Positions 19,830 through 30,254 of a DNA stretch of 64,000 bases are shown here, piece after piece (the first letter of the stretch is position 1; every line of letters begins with the position of its first letter). Under the pieces are notes generated by a model. The model searched no databases, was not told the DNA's origin, and was given only the letters and a program-made list of their open reading frames with translations. The DNA is from Musa acuminata AAA Group (taxonomy: Eukaryota > Streptophyta > Magnoliopsida > Zingiberales > Musaceae), in assembly GCF_036884655.1 (NCBI RefSeq), contig NC_088345.1, positions 33,915,501 to 33,979,500 on the forward strand. The letters are read 5' to 3'. Both the position numbers and the translations under genes were made by a program.

Positions 19830-20743
19830 TTAGCTTACAAAGACCTTTTGGTCCTCGAGATGATAGAAATAATACCCACAAGTTTTCTTGGGGTATCCCA
19901 CAAATTTGCATCGCTCTATCCTTGATTCTAACTTATCGAGGTTGTGTCTTTTAACGTGGGCAGGGTAGCCCCAAATCTTAACAACATTAAGATCAGGCTT
20001 CTTCCCTTTCCATATCTCATATGGTGTAGACACTACCGACTTAGTTGGAACTCTGTTCAGAAGGTAAGCTACGGTTTCTAGGGCATATCCCCAGAATGAA
20101 ATGGGTAGGTCAGCGAAATTCATCATGGACCGTACCATGTCTAATAGCATATGATTTCTCCTTTCAGAGACACCATTGAGCTGAGGTGTATAAGGAGGTG
20201 TCCATGGGATAATATCTCATGGTCTTTGAGGAACTGAGTAAACTCTGTACTTAAGTACTCACCTCCTCGATCTGATCGAAGAGTTTTGATACTCTTTCCG
20301 GTCTGATTCTCTATCTCATTCTTATACTCTCTGAATTTCTCAAATGCCTCAGACTTGTACTTCATTAAGTACACATATCCATACCTTGAGAAATCATCAG
20401 TAAAGGTAATGAAGTAGGAGTAACCACCAATGGCATGAGTTGACATGGGTCCACATACATCACTATGTCTGAGTTCCAACAGCTTAGTGGCTCTCTCTCC
20501 AGTTCCACTAAATGGAGAGTTGGTCAGTTTTCCACGAAGGCAAGGCTCGCAAGTTGTATATAATACATAGTCGAATGGATCTAGATATCCATCATTTAAC
20601 AACTTTTGAATCTTTCTTTCATGGATGTGACCTAGCCTACAATGCCACAGGTATGCACAGTTCATCTCATCTCGTTTCCTCTTGGACACATTTACATTCA
20701 TGATATATGGAGTAGTGTCTAATATAAATAAACCATTATGCAA
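19830..20743 (-). pseudogene. Angela-like integrase (element A)
   Basis: The HHCC region (LWHCRLGHIHERKIQKLL and TTCEPC) and two catalytic positions (LRHSDVCGP, LRSDRGGEYLSTEF) lie in the frame from 20743. A one-base deletion near 20210, judged against element B, shifts the frame before the catalytic Glu. The core then resumes as MLLDMVRSMMNFADLPISFW and YEIWKGKKPDLNVVKIWGYP down to 19830. Nothing suggests activity. Confidence 0.8.
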
Positions 20744-21141
20744 TGTTCCTTTCGTGATGATCTTATCATCTAATAATATCGAACAACCATTGTTCTCAAA
20801 ACTAATTTATATCCACTAACTGTCAAACATGAAATGGAGATAATGTTTTTGATAATAGAAGGAACAAAATAACATATATCTAATACCCATCTTGAGGTCC
20901 ATCTCGCCTCTCTCTAGTCTCCTAGGCCTTGCTAGAACCTGCAACGAATTGCATATATGATAAGCACTATCGGTATCCAATACCTATGTGTTATCATAAG
21001 AGTCTGACAAATGAAGACTGATCATGAATGTACCTGAAGCTTCCTCAAGCTTTTGTTTTGCCCTTTCTGCAAGGTACTCTTTGCAGTTCCTCTTCTAGTG
21101 CCCATCTTTGCCACAGTAGAAGCACTGGCCTTTGTCCTTTG
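20744..21141 (-). pseudogene. Protease remnant and gag zinc knuckle (element A)
   Basis: The CCHC knuckle is readable near 21120-21060 as [18 protein letters not shown], with Trp replaced by a stop. Next comes a VLDTDSAYHICN-like protease site near 20985-20950 (the usual VLDTG...HIC with Gly lost). Most of the protease is disordered. A segment close to the integrase (ILLDDKIITKGTLHNGLFIL) is recognisable just before 20743. Confidence 0.6.
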
Positions 21142-21852
21142 CTAGGTCTTTCTTAGCAACCTTTGCTTTACCTGGTCTGCCCTTGCCCCTTCCCTTCTTA
21201 AGGGACCTTTCTGCTTTTCTTTTCTTTCTGGTCTCACCAGTGTAGAGAACGGCTTCTCTTTCTTAATAGTACTCTCTACCTCCCTCAACATATTGAGGAG
21301 CTCTAGGAGAGTCACCTCAAGCTTGTTCATATTAAAATTCATTATGAATTGTAAAAAGGAATCTGGTAGGGACTGAAGCACAATGTCCACACACAAGTTA
21401 TCCTCTAGGACCATTCCTAGACCTGTGAGTTTCTCTATCCACTCAATCATCTTTAGGATATGGTTTTGAACCGGTGTCCCCTCAGTCATCCTAGCGCAGA
21501 AGAGGCTCTTGGATATCTCATATCGCTGAGTCCTTCCCTGTTCCTCAAACAATTTACGGGCATGTAGAAGAATGGATCTGGCATCCATCTTTTCATGTTG
21601 TCTCTGTAACTCAGGAGTCATAGAGCCCAACATATAGTACTGAGCAAGAGTGGAGTCATCAATGTACTTCGCGTAGCAAGTGATCTCATCCTCACTTGCC
21701 CCTTCTTCGGGCGTAGGCATCACTGTATCAAGGACGTATACAATTTTCTCCACCATGAGAACAATTCTCAAGTTATGGAGCCAATCTGTATAATTTGGAC
21801 TAGTGAGGCGGTTAACATCAAGTATGCCACGTAAGGGATTTGAAAGCGATAT
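21142..21852 (-). pseudogene. Angela-like gag (element A)
   Basis: The frame starts just after a TAG at about 21853 with KISLSNPLRGILDVNRLTSP, then NYTDWLHNLRIVLMVEKIVY, MTPELQRQHEKMDARSILLH, FEEQGRTQRYEISKSLFCAR, WIEKLTGLGMVLEDNLCVDI and [20 protein letters not shown], a copia capsid-type gag of usual order. The basic tail ([20 protein letters not shown]) leads to the zinc knuckle in another frame. Element B's version is split at 29708/29739. Confidence 0.8.
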
Positions 21853-22048
21853 TTTCTAAAAATAAAGATGCAGCAGAAATGAATAACATGCAGATTTTGC
21901 AAGAAATAAACTATCAAGATATGGACTTCTATCTTAATATGCTCCCATTATTTTACTAACGAGTCACGCGACACCCTCAGCACGTGAAACAGAAGTCTCT
22001 GGCAGACTTCTAGTGGGGATTAGGATCCAATCAGCGTCTTAGTGTAAC

Positions 22049-22341
22049 CTCGAGGGACTCGACCAATCACACTAAGCCTAAAAGATAGGCAACTCTAGCC
22101 GATCACAACTCCTTATGATTCCCATCCTGTTCGGCCTCCGAATTACCATGGTCTCGAGGGACTCGACCAACCATGATACTCGGTTAAGTCAACACCTTCG
22201 TTACAAGATGAGTCTGATTTGATGATATACCCTCAAGGGACTCGACCAAGCATACCATGTCCTCAAGTCACCGGTGACATCTCTATGTCGTAAGCAAGAT
22301 AGCGAATCACAATATAGGTGAGTCTCGAGGGACTCGACCAA
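22049..22341 (-). repeat. Four spaced copies of an 18-bp mini-hairpin motif
   Basis: CTCGAGGGACTCGACCAA lies at 22049-22066, 22153-22170, 22232-22249 (one base different) and 22324-22341. On the transcribed strand each can form TCGAG-TCC-CTCGA, a 5-bp stem with a 3-nt loop. Spacing is 104, 79 and 92 bp. The leader of element B has the same four copies at near-identical spacing. Confidence 0.8.
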
Positions 22342-23227
22342 CTGAACCTACATCGGGAATCGGTTCCTACTTATAACGATGGAAGGCCATGTGAGTAAAT
22401 ATAATTGCCTCACATTTACCGATTTAATATTATCAAGAGAGATGTTTCTATGATTTGGTCTCCTAATATAAGATGTCACACATATACATATTTAATATAT
22501 ATCTACATCGCATGCAAATATATATACATATCTAGTATGTGTATAAGCAATCACACCAGATGATCATGGACCACAACCTAATGTGATTAGGCCCGAGCCA
22601 GTAGGCCTAATCACTCACATCAAGATCTATGTGTGCAACGGTGCATCTCCATGCCCTGTGATCATCCATCTCGTCCTCATCGGTTCTGTCAACATCTCGA
22701 TGCATCTTCATGCATCGCGATCATCCGTCTCGTGGGTCCCGCTATCACATCCACGCTCCCGCTGCGCCTCCTCATATGATTACAACTTAATCATAGGCAC
22801 GCAGGCCCGACAATAAACGAGAAATATAATGGAGGCTTGCAGACCCCAATAATAATAATCACAAGTACACACATCACATGATCCATGATCATCTGTCCAC
22901 ACATCATATATCACATGTATAAATAATCATCATTATGTAGGATTACTAGATAATGATAAAAATAATAATCAACTAAACTTTTTAATTAATTAGTATTTTA
23001 TGAAATCAAGGACATATAGGGAATTTTTGAATTCATAGGGGTATTTTCATAATTTAGACAAAAGATAGAAATTGGAATTTCTCAAATTCATAAGGGCAAA
23101 ACTATCTTTTTGCCCAAAAACCCTAAGCCCCTCTCCCTCTTCGCTGTTGTTGCTGCCACCGCCACCGTACCGGCAGCGGCAGGTGCAACGGGGCCAGGGC
23201 GCCGCCCCTACAGGTGGGCACCCCCGT

Positions 23228-23363
23228 GGGTAGCACTGCCCCCGCGGGCGGGTGCCCCTGTGGGCGGCGCTGTTCGCGCGAGCGGGCACCCCTATGGGCG
23301 ACACTATCCCCGCAAACGGGTGCCCCTTTGGGCGTTGCCCCTTCCACGGGCGGTTCTGCCCCC
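23228..23363. repeat. 34-bp GC-rich tandem repeat
   Basis: Units start at 23228, 23262, 23296 and 23330 (GGGYRGCRCT…GGGTGCCCCT type), exactly 34 bp apart. The period is not a multiple of three, which argues against coding. The corresponding block in element B (31490-31960) is GC-rich but I do not see the same array. Confidence 0.7.
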
Positions 23364-23720
23364 GAGGTAGTGCCCGCAGGCGGTGCTGCCTCGCCCGGGG
23401 TTTTGCCCGTGGGAGCAGCAGCCACAAGAGCTGCAACCTTGCGGTGCATCACCCCGTGTGAGCAGCGGCCGTAGGCGCCGTTGCCCTGCGGTACCTCTGC
23501 CCGTTGGCTGCCAGCCTCATTGGTCGCAAGCCTGCTGCAAGCACAACGCTTGCGCATGCACCGGCGCTATGCTGCCTAGCTGCGGCTGCCACTGTAGGCA
23601 TGCAGATCAAGGGCAACAACTATTGCTACCCTTCCTTGTTTTTGCGTCAACGATTTTGACGTCAAAATTCTTCCTAAACACAACACATATAGTTCAAAAC
23701 CAACCATTCGCACGAACAAC

Positions 23721-23735
23721 CTAGCTCGAATACCA
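23721..23735 (-). other. Primer-binding site of element A
   Basis: TGGTATTCGAGCTAG on the - strand, one base from the LTR end at 23737. It looks like a mutated form of TGGTATCAAAGCCAG in element B. Confidence 0.65.
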
Positions 23736-23736
23736 C

Positions 23737-25051
23737 TGTTAGGAAATCTTGGGTGTGACATCACATGCGCAGCGAAAGAACAAGAAAACAAAATCCCCGA
23801 TTCCCAAAGAGATGTTCGTCGTTGTGCGAAGATTGGTACGCAAAATTCGTGAACCTGAAAAACTACGTATAGAGTAGATTGTATTACCTAGGGAGATCGT
23901 ATATCCCTGTTTCCTTGCAGATCTTTAGGAGAGGTCAAGCGTCCTCCTCTCTAGCGGTGATCCACATAGTAGGGCTGCGACAACACTCCTCAAAACTTCA
24001 AGTCTGCTCTGAGGTGGATTGGGGAAGGAGAATAGTAGAGGCAAGCAAAGGCTCTAGCCTATGAAGCTCTGAATCCCTCCTATTTATAAAGGTCCCTGTC
24101 AAACCCTAATGGATCCTCCCCTAGTGGGTATTGGATCTAAATCCAATAACCCAAGCCTTTTAGATTAGTGGATCTTTATCTAATAATCTCTCATGGTCTC
24201 TTATTGGATCTCGTCTATGGGATCCAATAATTCAGGGGCTTATTGGATATCCAATAAGACAAGGGCTCCGTCGGATATCTTATATCTAAATCTCTACTCA
24301 TCGCAATGCCTACCATATGTGTGTGACCCTCTAGGCCCAATATCAAGCTGGCCGTGAGTCAAATCTATTAGAACTCCTTCTAACTCAGTGAATTATTATC
24401 TCTGTAATAATTCACTCGATTCATCGACTACGAACGTACTAGGCCACTATGTCGTAGTCCTCAGACGATACAGGGGAATCCAATCCATTGGACATGTCTG
24501 TCCTCAGTTACCTTGTACCTATATTCCCGCATCCATCTAATATCCCAAAGACCGTATATCGAGTATGGTGCTCTCATACCCATATGGTTTCTACTCGAGT
24601 CTCGCTCTAATCGGATTCTCCCGGAGAACTTTTTTTCTCTCAACCCGAATGACCTTGACCTGGGATTTGTCTGAGCAAGAACACATGGGATATTCCTCTC
24701 ATGACGCCAAGAGCGTATGATCCTCTATCGACACTCAATAGCCCTCATAAGGTCGACTACCACTCCCAATGACTAGCTGTACTAGATCTGGGACAGCAAA
24801 ACCTATAAGTCTGGTATCAAAGAGTGGAGCACTCATATAGGACATCCTTGATGTCTCAAGTTTAAGGACTAGATATACCACTAAGACTACGGAATCGCTG
24901 TCTGACAATAAGGCATCATCAACCATCCAGCATTCCATAAGCGGATCGATCAGTGAACTCATTCTTCAATGAGCACCTGTACTATATCCCTAGTGTCCCT
25001 ACACGAGCAGCTATGAGACTAGCTGCATCCATCATATGGACGGGTATACAG
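23737..25051 (-). repeat. 5' LTR of element A, first part
   Basis: Begins TGTTAGGAAATC on the + strand. Contains a TATA box (24081-24088, - strand), the CCAAT-box cluster at about 24130-24262 and a perfect 20-bp palindrome CTTATTGGATATCCAATAAG near 24239. Interrupted after TACAG (25047-25051) by element B. Confidence 0.85.
24081..24088 (-). promoter_or_regulatory. TATA box of element A 5' LTR
   Basis: TATAAATA on the - strand. CCAAT/ATTGG words lie 40-180 bp upstream (higher coordinates). Confidence 0.6.
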
Positions 25052-26541
25052 TGTTGGGAAATCATGGGGGCGACATCACATGTGCAGCGGAAGAACAAGA
25101 AAACAAAATCCCCGATTCCCAAAAAGATGTTCGTCGTCATGCGAAGATTGGTGCGTAAAAATCCGCGAAACATGAAACTACGTATAGAATAGATTGTGTT
25201 ACCTAGGGAGATCGTATATCCCTGTTTCCTTACAGATCTTTAGGAGAGGGTAAAGGAGGTCAAGCGTCCTCCTCTCTAGCGGTGATCCACGCAGTAGGGT
25301 TGCAACAACGCTCCTCAAAACTCCAGGCCTGCTCTGAGGTGGAGAGGAAGAGGAGAATAGGAAATGCAAGCAAAGGCTATAGCCTATGAGGCTCTGAATC
25401 CCTCCTATTTATAGAGGTACCCTGTCAAACCCTAATGGGTCCTCCCTTAGTGGGTATTGGATCTGCATCCAATAAGACAAGAGCTCCGTCGGATATCTCA
25501 TATCCGAACCTTTACTCATCGTAATGCCTACCATATGTGTGTGACCCTCTAGGCCCAATATCGAGCTGGCCCTGAGTCATACCTGTCAGAACTCCTTCTA
25601 ACTCAGTGAATTATTATATCTATAATAATTCACTTGACTCATCGACTACAGAAGTACTAGGCCACTACGCCGTAGTCACCAGACGATACAGGGGAATCCA
25701 ATCTATTGGACATGTCTGTCCTCAGTTACCGTGTACCTATAATCCCTCATCCATCTAATATCCCAGAGACTGTATATCGAGGTGTTGTCAGACCCATACG
25801 GTTTCTACTCGAGTCTCGCTCTAATCGGATTCTCCCGGAGAACTCTTTCTCTCTCAACCCGAATGACCCTGGCCAGGGATTTGTCTGAGCAAGAACACAT
25901 GGGATATTCCTCTCATGACGCCGAGAGTCGATGATCCTCTATCGACACTCAATAGCCCTCGTAAGGTCGACTACCACTCCCAATGACCAGTTGTACTAGA
26001 TCAGGGACAGCCAAACCTATAAGTCTAGTATCAAAGAGTGGAGCACTCATACAGGACATCCTTGGTGTCTCAAGTCTAAGGACCAGATACACCACTAGGA
26101 CTACGGAATCGCTGTCTGATAATAAGGCATCATTAACCATCCAGCATTCCGTAAGCGGATCAATCAGTGAACTCATTCTCCAATGAGCACCTGTACTGTA
26201 TCCCTGGTGTCCCTACACGAGCAGTTATGAGACCAGCTGCATCTATCATATGGACGGGTATACAGCACACCAGTCTATCCGGTTATCACGATATCCCTCT
26301 CTAGTAACCTATGACCGGGATCATTTAGGATATGTGTTTAAAAGTGAATCGATCTCATTATCGTGATCTCATCACGATCCGATTCCCATTGCACAAATCC
26401 AAGGATATCACAATATATGTATGCATTTATGCAATAGTTATAAAGTGATATACGCCAAAATAAAATAAGCAAAATGATTCAGTATCAAGTCACACGTGCC
26501 ATCACACATGTGATTGGCTTGCTGGGCACCTTTGACTAGCA
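25052..26541 (-). repeat. 3' LTR of element B
   Basis: TGTTGGGAAATC...GACTAGCA on the + strand. The adjoining polypurine tract reads GTCAAGTGGGAGAT on the - strand. It lacks about 100 bp of the CCAAT-rich segment present in element A. TATA box at 25405-25414 (- strand). Confidence 0.9.
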
Positions 26542-26733
26542 ATCTCCCACTTGACCTAAAGCCAATCACCTTTGTGTCTGATCCCTATCAGACCCCTGTA
26601 ATGCTCAAAGACAAAATGAGACAACGGCTTTGTCAGTGGATCTACAATGTTATATTCGAATGGAACTCTTTCCACTGCTACATCTCCTCGGGTTACGATC
26701 TCTCTGATAAGCTGGAACCTCCTCAGAACACTT

Positions 26734-27786
26734 CTAATGAGACCCGGGTCCCCTTATTTGAGTAATCGTCCCATAGTTGTCGCAATATAAGGAAATCGGC
26801 TCCTCGCTACCCGGCACGACTCCCAAATCTGTAATGAACTTCTTCAACCAGACTCCATCCTTTGCTGCATCTGATGCAACAATGTACTCCGCCTCTGTGG
26901 TCGAGTCAGCAGTGGTATCTTGCTTGGAACTCCTCCAGCACACTACTCCTCCATTCAAGGTGTACACATACCCTGAATTTGACTTGCTATCATCGACATC
27001 AGACTGAAAACTTGAGTCAGTGTAGCCTTCAATCTTAAGGCTATTACCTCCATATATTAGTAAAAGATCATTAGTCCTTCTCAAGTACTTAAGGATACAC
27101 TTTACTGCTTTCCAGTGCTCCAAGCCTGGATCCGCCTGATACCTGCTCGTGACACTTAGAGCATGCGCTATATCTGGCCTAGTACATAGCATGGCATACA
27201 TGATAGACCCTATTATTGAGGCATAAGGTATCATATTCATGTTTGCCCTTTCTTCTGGAGTCTTTGGGGACATACTCGTAGAAAGCGATATCCCATGTCT
27301 CATCGGTATGAGACCTCTCTTGGAATTTTCCATGCCAAACCTTTTGACAATGATTTCTATGTACCTGGACTGGGACAAGCCAAGCATTCTCTTGGATCTA
27401 TCTCTATAGATTCTAATCCCCAAGATATATGATGCTTCCCCTAAGTCCTTTATGGAGAAGTATCTAGATAACCAAGTCTTTACTGTAGATAGCATTACTA
27501 CGTCATTCCCAATGATGAGGATGTCATCCACATATAACACCAAAAAGGTGATAGCGCTCCGACTTACCTTCCTGTACACACAAGGCTCATCTTCGTTCTT
27601 AACGAATTCATAAGATCTAATTGCCTCATCAAATCTTATGCTCCAACTTCGGGAAGCTTGCTTTAGTCCATAAATGGATCTAAGAAACCTACACATCTTA
27701 TCTGGGTAGTTCTTGGACACGAATCCCTCCGGTTGCATTATATACACCTCCTCCTCAAGGTTCCCAATGAGGAATGCGGCTTTCAC
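26734..27786 (-). CDS. Copia RT (catalytic half) and RNase H, element B
   Basis: Continues the frame of the upstream ORF after a single TGA (27796-27798) that replaces the Trp of the DYEIW/DVK motif. The first codon at 27786 is GTG within DVKAAF, so this is not a natural start. Residues about 10-90 give NLEEEVYIMQPEGF, IYGLKQASRSW and the catalytic YVDDILIIGND. The middle has GIRIYRDRSKRMLGLSQSRY and YAMLCTRPDIAHALS. The C-terminus has RNase H motifs YTDSSFQSDVDDSKSNSGYV, TADSTTEAEY and LYCDN. After PGSH an 8-base deletion relative to A shifts the frame. Similarity (VLRRFQLIREIVTRGDVAVE … HKGDWL) continues in another frame to about 26560. Nearly intact, but inactive as it stands. Confidence 0.85.
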   Translation of the reverse strand: MKAAFLIGNLEEEVYIMQPEGFVSKNYPDKMCRFLRSIYGLKQASRSWSIRFDEAIRSYEFVKNEDEPCVYRKVSRSAITFLVLYVDDILIIGNDVVMLSTVKTWLSRYFSIKDLGEASYILGIRIYRDRSKRMLGLSQSRYIEIIVKRFGMENSKRGLIPMRHGISLSTSMSPKTPEERANMNMIPYASIIGSIMYAMLCTRPDIAHALSVTSRYQADPGLEHWKAVKCILKYLRRTNDLLLIYGGNSLKIEGYTDSSFQSDVDDSKSNSGYVYTLNGGVVCWRSSKQDTTADSTTEAEYIVASDAAKDGVWLKKFITDLGVVPGSEEPISLYCDNYGTITQIRGPGSH

Positions 27787-27795
27787 ATCAATCTG

Positions 27796-29214
27796 TCAAA
27801 TCTCATAATCATAGTGTGCTGCAATAGCCAATAGAATTCTGATGGATTTTAGCATTGCTATGGGTGAGAAGGTTTCGTCGTAGTCAACACCTTGCCTTTG
27901 ACGATACCCCTTAGCCACTAGCCTTGCTTTATAAGTCTCTATCTTTCCATCTACTCCGATCTTTTTCTTAAAGATCCACTTGCAACCGATGGGTACAATA
28001 CCTTCGGGCGCATCAACTAGGTTCCAAACCTTGTTGGAGTACATAGAATCCATCTCAGAATTCATGGCTTCTTGCCACTTCCCGGAGTCTATACTCATAA
28101 TAGCCTCCTTGTAGGTCTGAGGATCAATATCCTCAACATCCTCAACATCCTCTCCTCTAATATGTCCCACATATCTCTCAGGAGGATGAGATACTCTATC
28201 AGACCTACGTAAAGTTAAAAATTGTGTATTAGGTACCTGAACAGACTCGGGCTGTAGAGTGGTGCTTGAGCTTGGTTCTCCAACCTCGCTCAACTCTATC
28301 ATTCTCCCACAGTCTCCGCCAAGAATGTGTTCCTTCTCAAGGAACACTGCTCTCTTAGCTACAAAGACCTTTTGGTCCTCGAGATGATAGAAATAATACC
28401 CACAAGTTTCCTTGGGGTATCCCACAAATTTGCATCGCTCTGTCCTTGATTCTAACTTATCGGGGTTGTGTCTTTTAACATGGGCAGGGCAGCCCCAAAT
28501 CTTAACAACCTTAAGATCAGGCTTCTTCCCTTTCCATATCTCATATGGTGTAGACACTACCGACTTAGTTCGAATTCTGTTCAGAAGGTAAGCTGCGGTT
28601 TCTAGGGCATATCCCCAGAATGAGATGGGTAGGTCAGCGAAACTCATCATGGACCGTACCATATCTAATAACGCACGATTTCTCCTTTCAGAGACACCAT
28701 TGAGCTGAGGTGTGTAAGGAGGTGTCCATTGGGATAATATCCCATGGTCCTTGAGGAACTGAGTAAACTCTGTACTTAAGTACTCACCTCCTCGATCTGA
28801 TCGAAGAGTTTTGATACTCTTTCCAGTCTGGTTCTCCACCTCATTCTTATACTCTCTGAATTTCTCAAAGGCCTCGGATTTGTACTTCATTAAGTACACA
28901 TATCTATACCTTGAGAAATCATCAGTAAATGTAATGAAGTAGGAGTAACCTCCAATGGCATGAGTTGACATGGGTCCACATACATCACTATGTATGAGTT
29001 CCAACAACTCAGTGGCTCTCTCTCCAATTCCATTAAATAGAGAGTTGGTCAGTTTTTCACGATAGCAAGACTCGCAAGTTGCATATGACACATAGTCAAA
29101 TGGATCTAGATATCCATTATTTAGCAACTTTTGAATCCTTCTTTCATGGATGTGACCTAGCCTACAATGCCATAGGTATGCACTGTTCACCTCATCTCGT
29201 TTCCTCTTAGACAC
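27796..29214 (-). CDS. Copia integrase and N-terminal RT, element B
   Basis: 473 codons. The N-terminal HHCC zinc region is LWHCRLGHIHERRIQKLL with CESC. Catalytic D, D and E are seen in LIHSDVCGP, LRSDRGGEY and GVSERRNRALLD. These would carry out insertion of the cDNA. The C-terminal part has YEIWKGKKPDLKVVKIWGCP and CGYYFYHLEDQKVFVAKRAV. RT begins at GCKWIFKKKIGVDGKIETYK and ARLVAKGYRQRQGVDYDETF, ending DYEI at a TGA (for Trp). The Met at 29214 (MSKRKRDE) is not a true start: upstream protease is deleted and the frame would have been read from gag. It is the best preserved ORF in the window. Confidence 0.85.
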   Translation of the reverse strand: MSKRKRDEVNSAYLWHCRLGHIHERRIQKLLNNGYLDPFDYVSYATCESCYREKLTNSLFNGIGERATELLELIHSDVCGPMSTHAIGGYSYFITFTDDFSRYRYVYLMKYKSEAFEKFREYKNEVENQTGKSIKTLRSDRGGEYLSTEFTQFLKDHGILSQWTPPYTPQLNGVSERRNRALLDMVRSMMSFADLPISFWGYALETAAYLLNRIRTKSVVSTPYEIWKGKKPDLKVVKIWGCPAHVKRHNPDKLESRTERCKFVGYPKETCGYYFYHLEDQKVFVAKRAVFLEKEHILGGDCGRMIELSEVGEPSSSTTLQPESVQVPNTQFLTLRRSDRVSHPPERYVGHIRGEDVEDVEDIDPQTYKEAIMSIDSGKWQEAMNSEMDSMYSNKVWNLVDAPEGIVPIGCKWIFKKKIGVDGKIETYKARLVAKGYRQRQGVDYDETFSPIAMLKSIRILLAIAAHYDYEI

Positions 29215-29387
29215 TTACATTCATGATATGTGGAGTAGTGTCTTCCATAAACAAACCTTTATGCAATATTCCTCTCGTCAATCTCCCCTCGGCTTTGCTA
29301 GAATTTACAATAAATTGTAGATGTGATAAGCAATATTGGTATCCAATACCAATGCATTATCACAAAAATCTGCCAATTGGAGATTGA
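29215..29387 (-). pseudogene. Deleted protease of element B
   Basis: Only about 170 bp remain between gag and integrase. A VLDTNIAYHICN-like string, the usual VLDTGSAYHIC site with Gly-Ser replaced, is followed by stops and then by the integrase-proximal VSKRKRDE. Intact relatives need over 100 codons here. Element A retains somewhat more. Confidence 0.65.
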
Positions 29388-29708
29388 TCATGAATATACC
29401 TGAAGCTTCTCCGAGCTTCTATTTCGCCCTTCTACAAGGTACTCTTTGTAATTCCTCTTCCAGTGCCCATCTTTACCACAGTGGAAGCATTCGCCTTTGT
29501 CCTTTACTGGGTCTTTTTTAGCAACCTTTGCTTTACCTAGTTTGCCCTTGCCCTTTCTCTTCTTAAGGGACCTTTCTGCTTTCCTTTTCTTTCTGGTCTC
29601 ACTAGTATAGAGAACTGGCTTCTCTTTCTTAATAGTACTCTCTGCTTCCCTCAACATATTGAGGAGCTTTGGGAGAGTCACCTCAAGCTTGTTCATATTA
29701 AAATTCAT
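29388..29708 (-). CDS. Gag C-terminus with zinc knuckle, element B
   Basis: Starts [20 protein letters not shown], then a lysine-rich segment ([20 protein letters not shown]) and a CCHC nucleic-acid-binding knuckle [18 protein letters not shown] in which the last Cys is Tyr. A stop separates it from the N-terminal gag frame at 29739. The Met here is internal in the family. Confidence 0.75.
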   Translation of the reverse strand: MNFNMNKLEVTLPKLLNMLREAESTIKKEKPVLYTSETRKKRKAERSLKKRKGKGKLGKAKVAKKDPVKDKGECFHCGKDGHWKRNYKEYLVEGRNRSSEKLQVYS

Positions 29709-29738
29709 TATGAACTATGAAAAGGAATCTAGTAGGGA

Positions 29739-30254
29739 CTAAAGTACATTGTTCACACACAAGTTATCCTCTAGGACCATTCCTAGACCTATGAGTTTCT
29801 CTATCCACTCAATCATCTTTAGGAGATGGTTCTGAACCGGTGTCCCCTTAGTCATCCTAGCGCGGAAGAGGCTCTTAGATATCTCATATCGATGAGTTCT
29901 TCCGTGTTCCTCAAACAATTTGAGGACATATAGGAGAATGGATCTGGCATCCATCTTTTCATGTTGTCTCTGTAACTCAGGAGTCATAGAGCTCAATATA
30001 TAGCACTGAGCAAGAGTGGAGTCATCAATGTACTTCACGTAGCGAGCGATCTCATCCTCGCTTACCCCTTCTTCGGGCGCAGGCATCACTGTATCAAGGA
30101 CGTACACAATTTTCTCCGCTATGAGAACAATTCTAAAGTTACGGAGCCAATCCGTATAATTTGGACCAGTGAGGCGGTTGACATTAAGTATGCCATGTAA
30201 GGGATTTGAAAGCGATATTTTCTGAAAAAAATATGCAGTAGAAATGAATAACAT
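29739..30254 (-). CDS. Gag N-terminal part, element B
   Basis: 171 codons. After a short leader (MLFISTAYFFQ) comes KISLSNPLHGILNVNRLTGP, NYTDWLRNFRIVLIAEKIVY, MTPELQRQHEKMDARSILLY, RYEISKSLFRARMTKGTPVQ and WIEKLIGLGMVLEDNLCVNN, the capsid-type domain of copia gag that forms virus-like particles. It ends at VL followed by a stop, whereas the family continues through about 10 more residues into MNFNMNKLE. Confidence 0.8.
   Translation of the reverse strand: MLFISTAYFFQKISLSNPLHGILNVNRLTGPNYTDWLRNFRIVLIAEKIVYVLDTVMPAPEEGVSEDEIARYVKYIDDSTLAQCYILSSMTPELQRQHEKMDARSILLYVLKLFEEHGRTHRYEISKSLFRARMTKGTPVQNHLLKMIEWIEKLIGLGMVLEDNLCVNNVL

Larger units (their letters stand above)
21853..23720 (-). other. 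5' leader of Angela-like element A (no gene)
   Basis: About 1.87 kb between the primer site and gag. The gag-proximal half holds four copies of an 18-bp hairpin motif (22049-22341), and a central AT-rich part follows. A very GC-rich block (23110-23600) next to the primer site contains 34-bp tandem repeats. Open frames of 60-144 codons in the GC-rich block occur on both strands and overlap each other. I see no protein family in them. Confidence 0.65.

Noticed and set aside
23110..23724. GC-rich ORFs of 60-144 codons on both strands
   Set aside because: They overlap each other in opposite frames, follow base composition and a 34-bp repeat, and lie in a retrotransposon leader.
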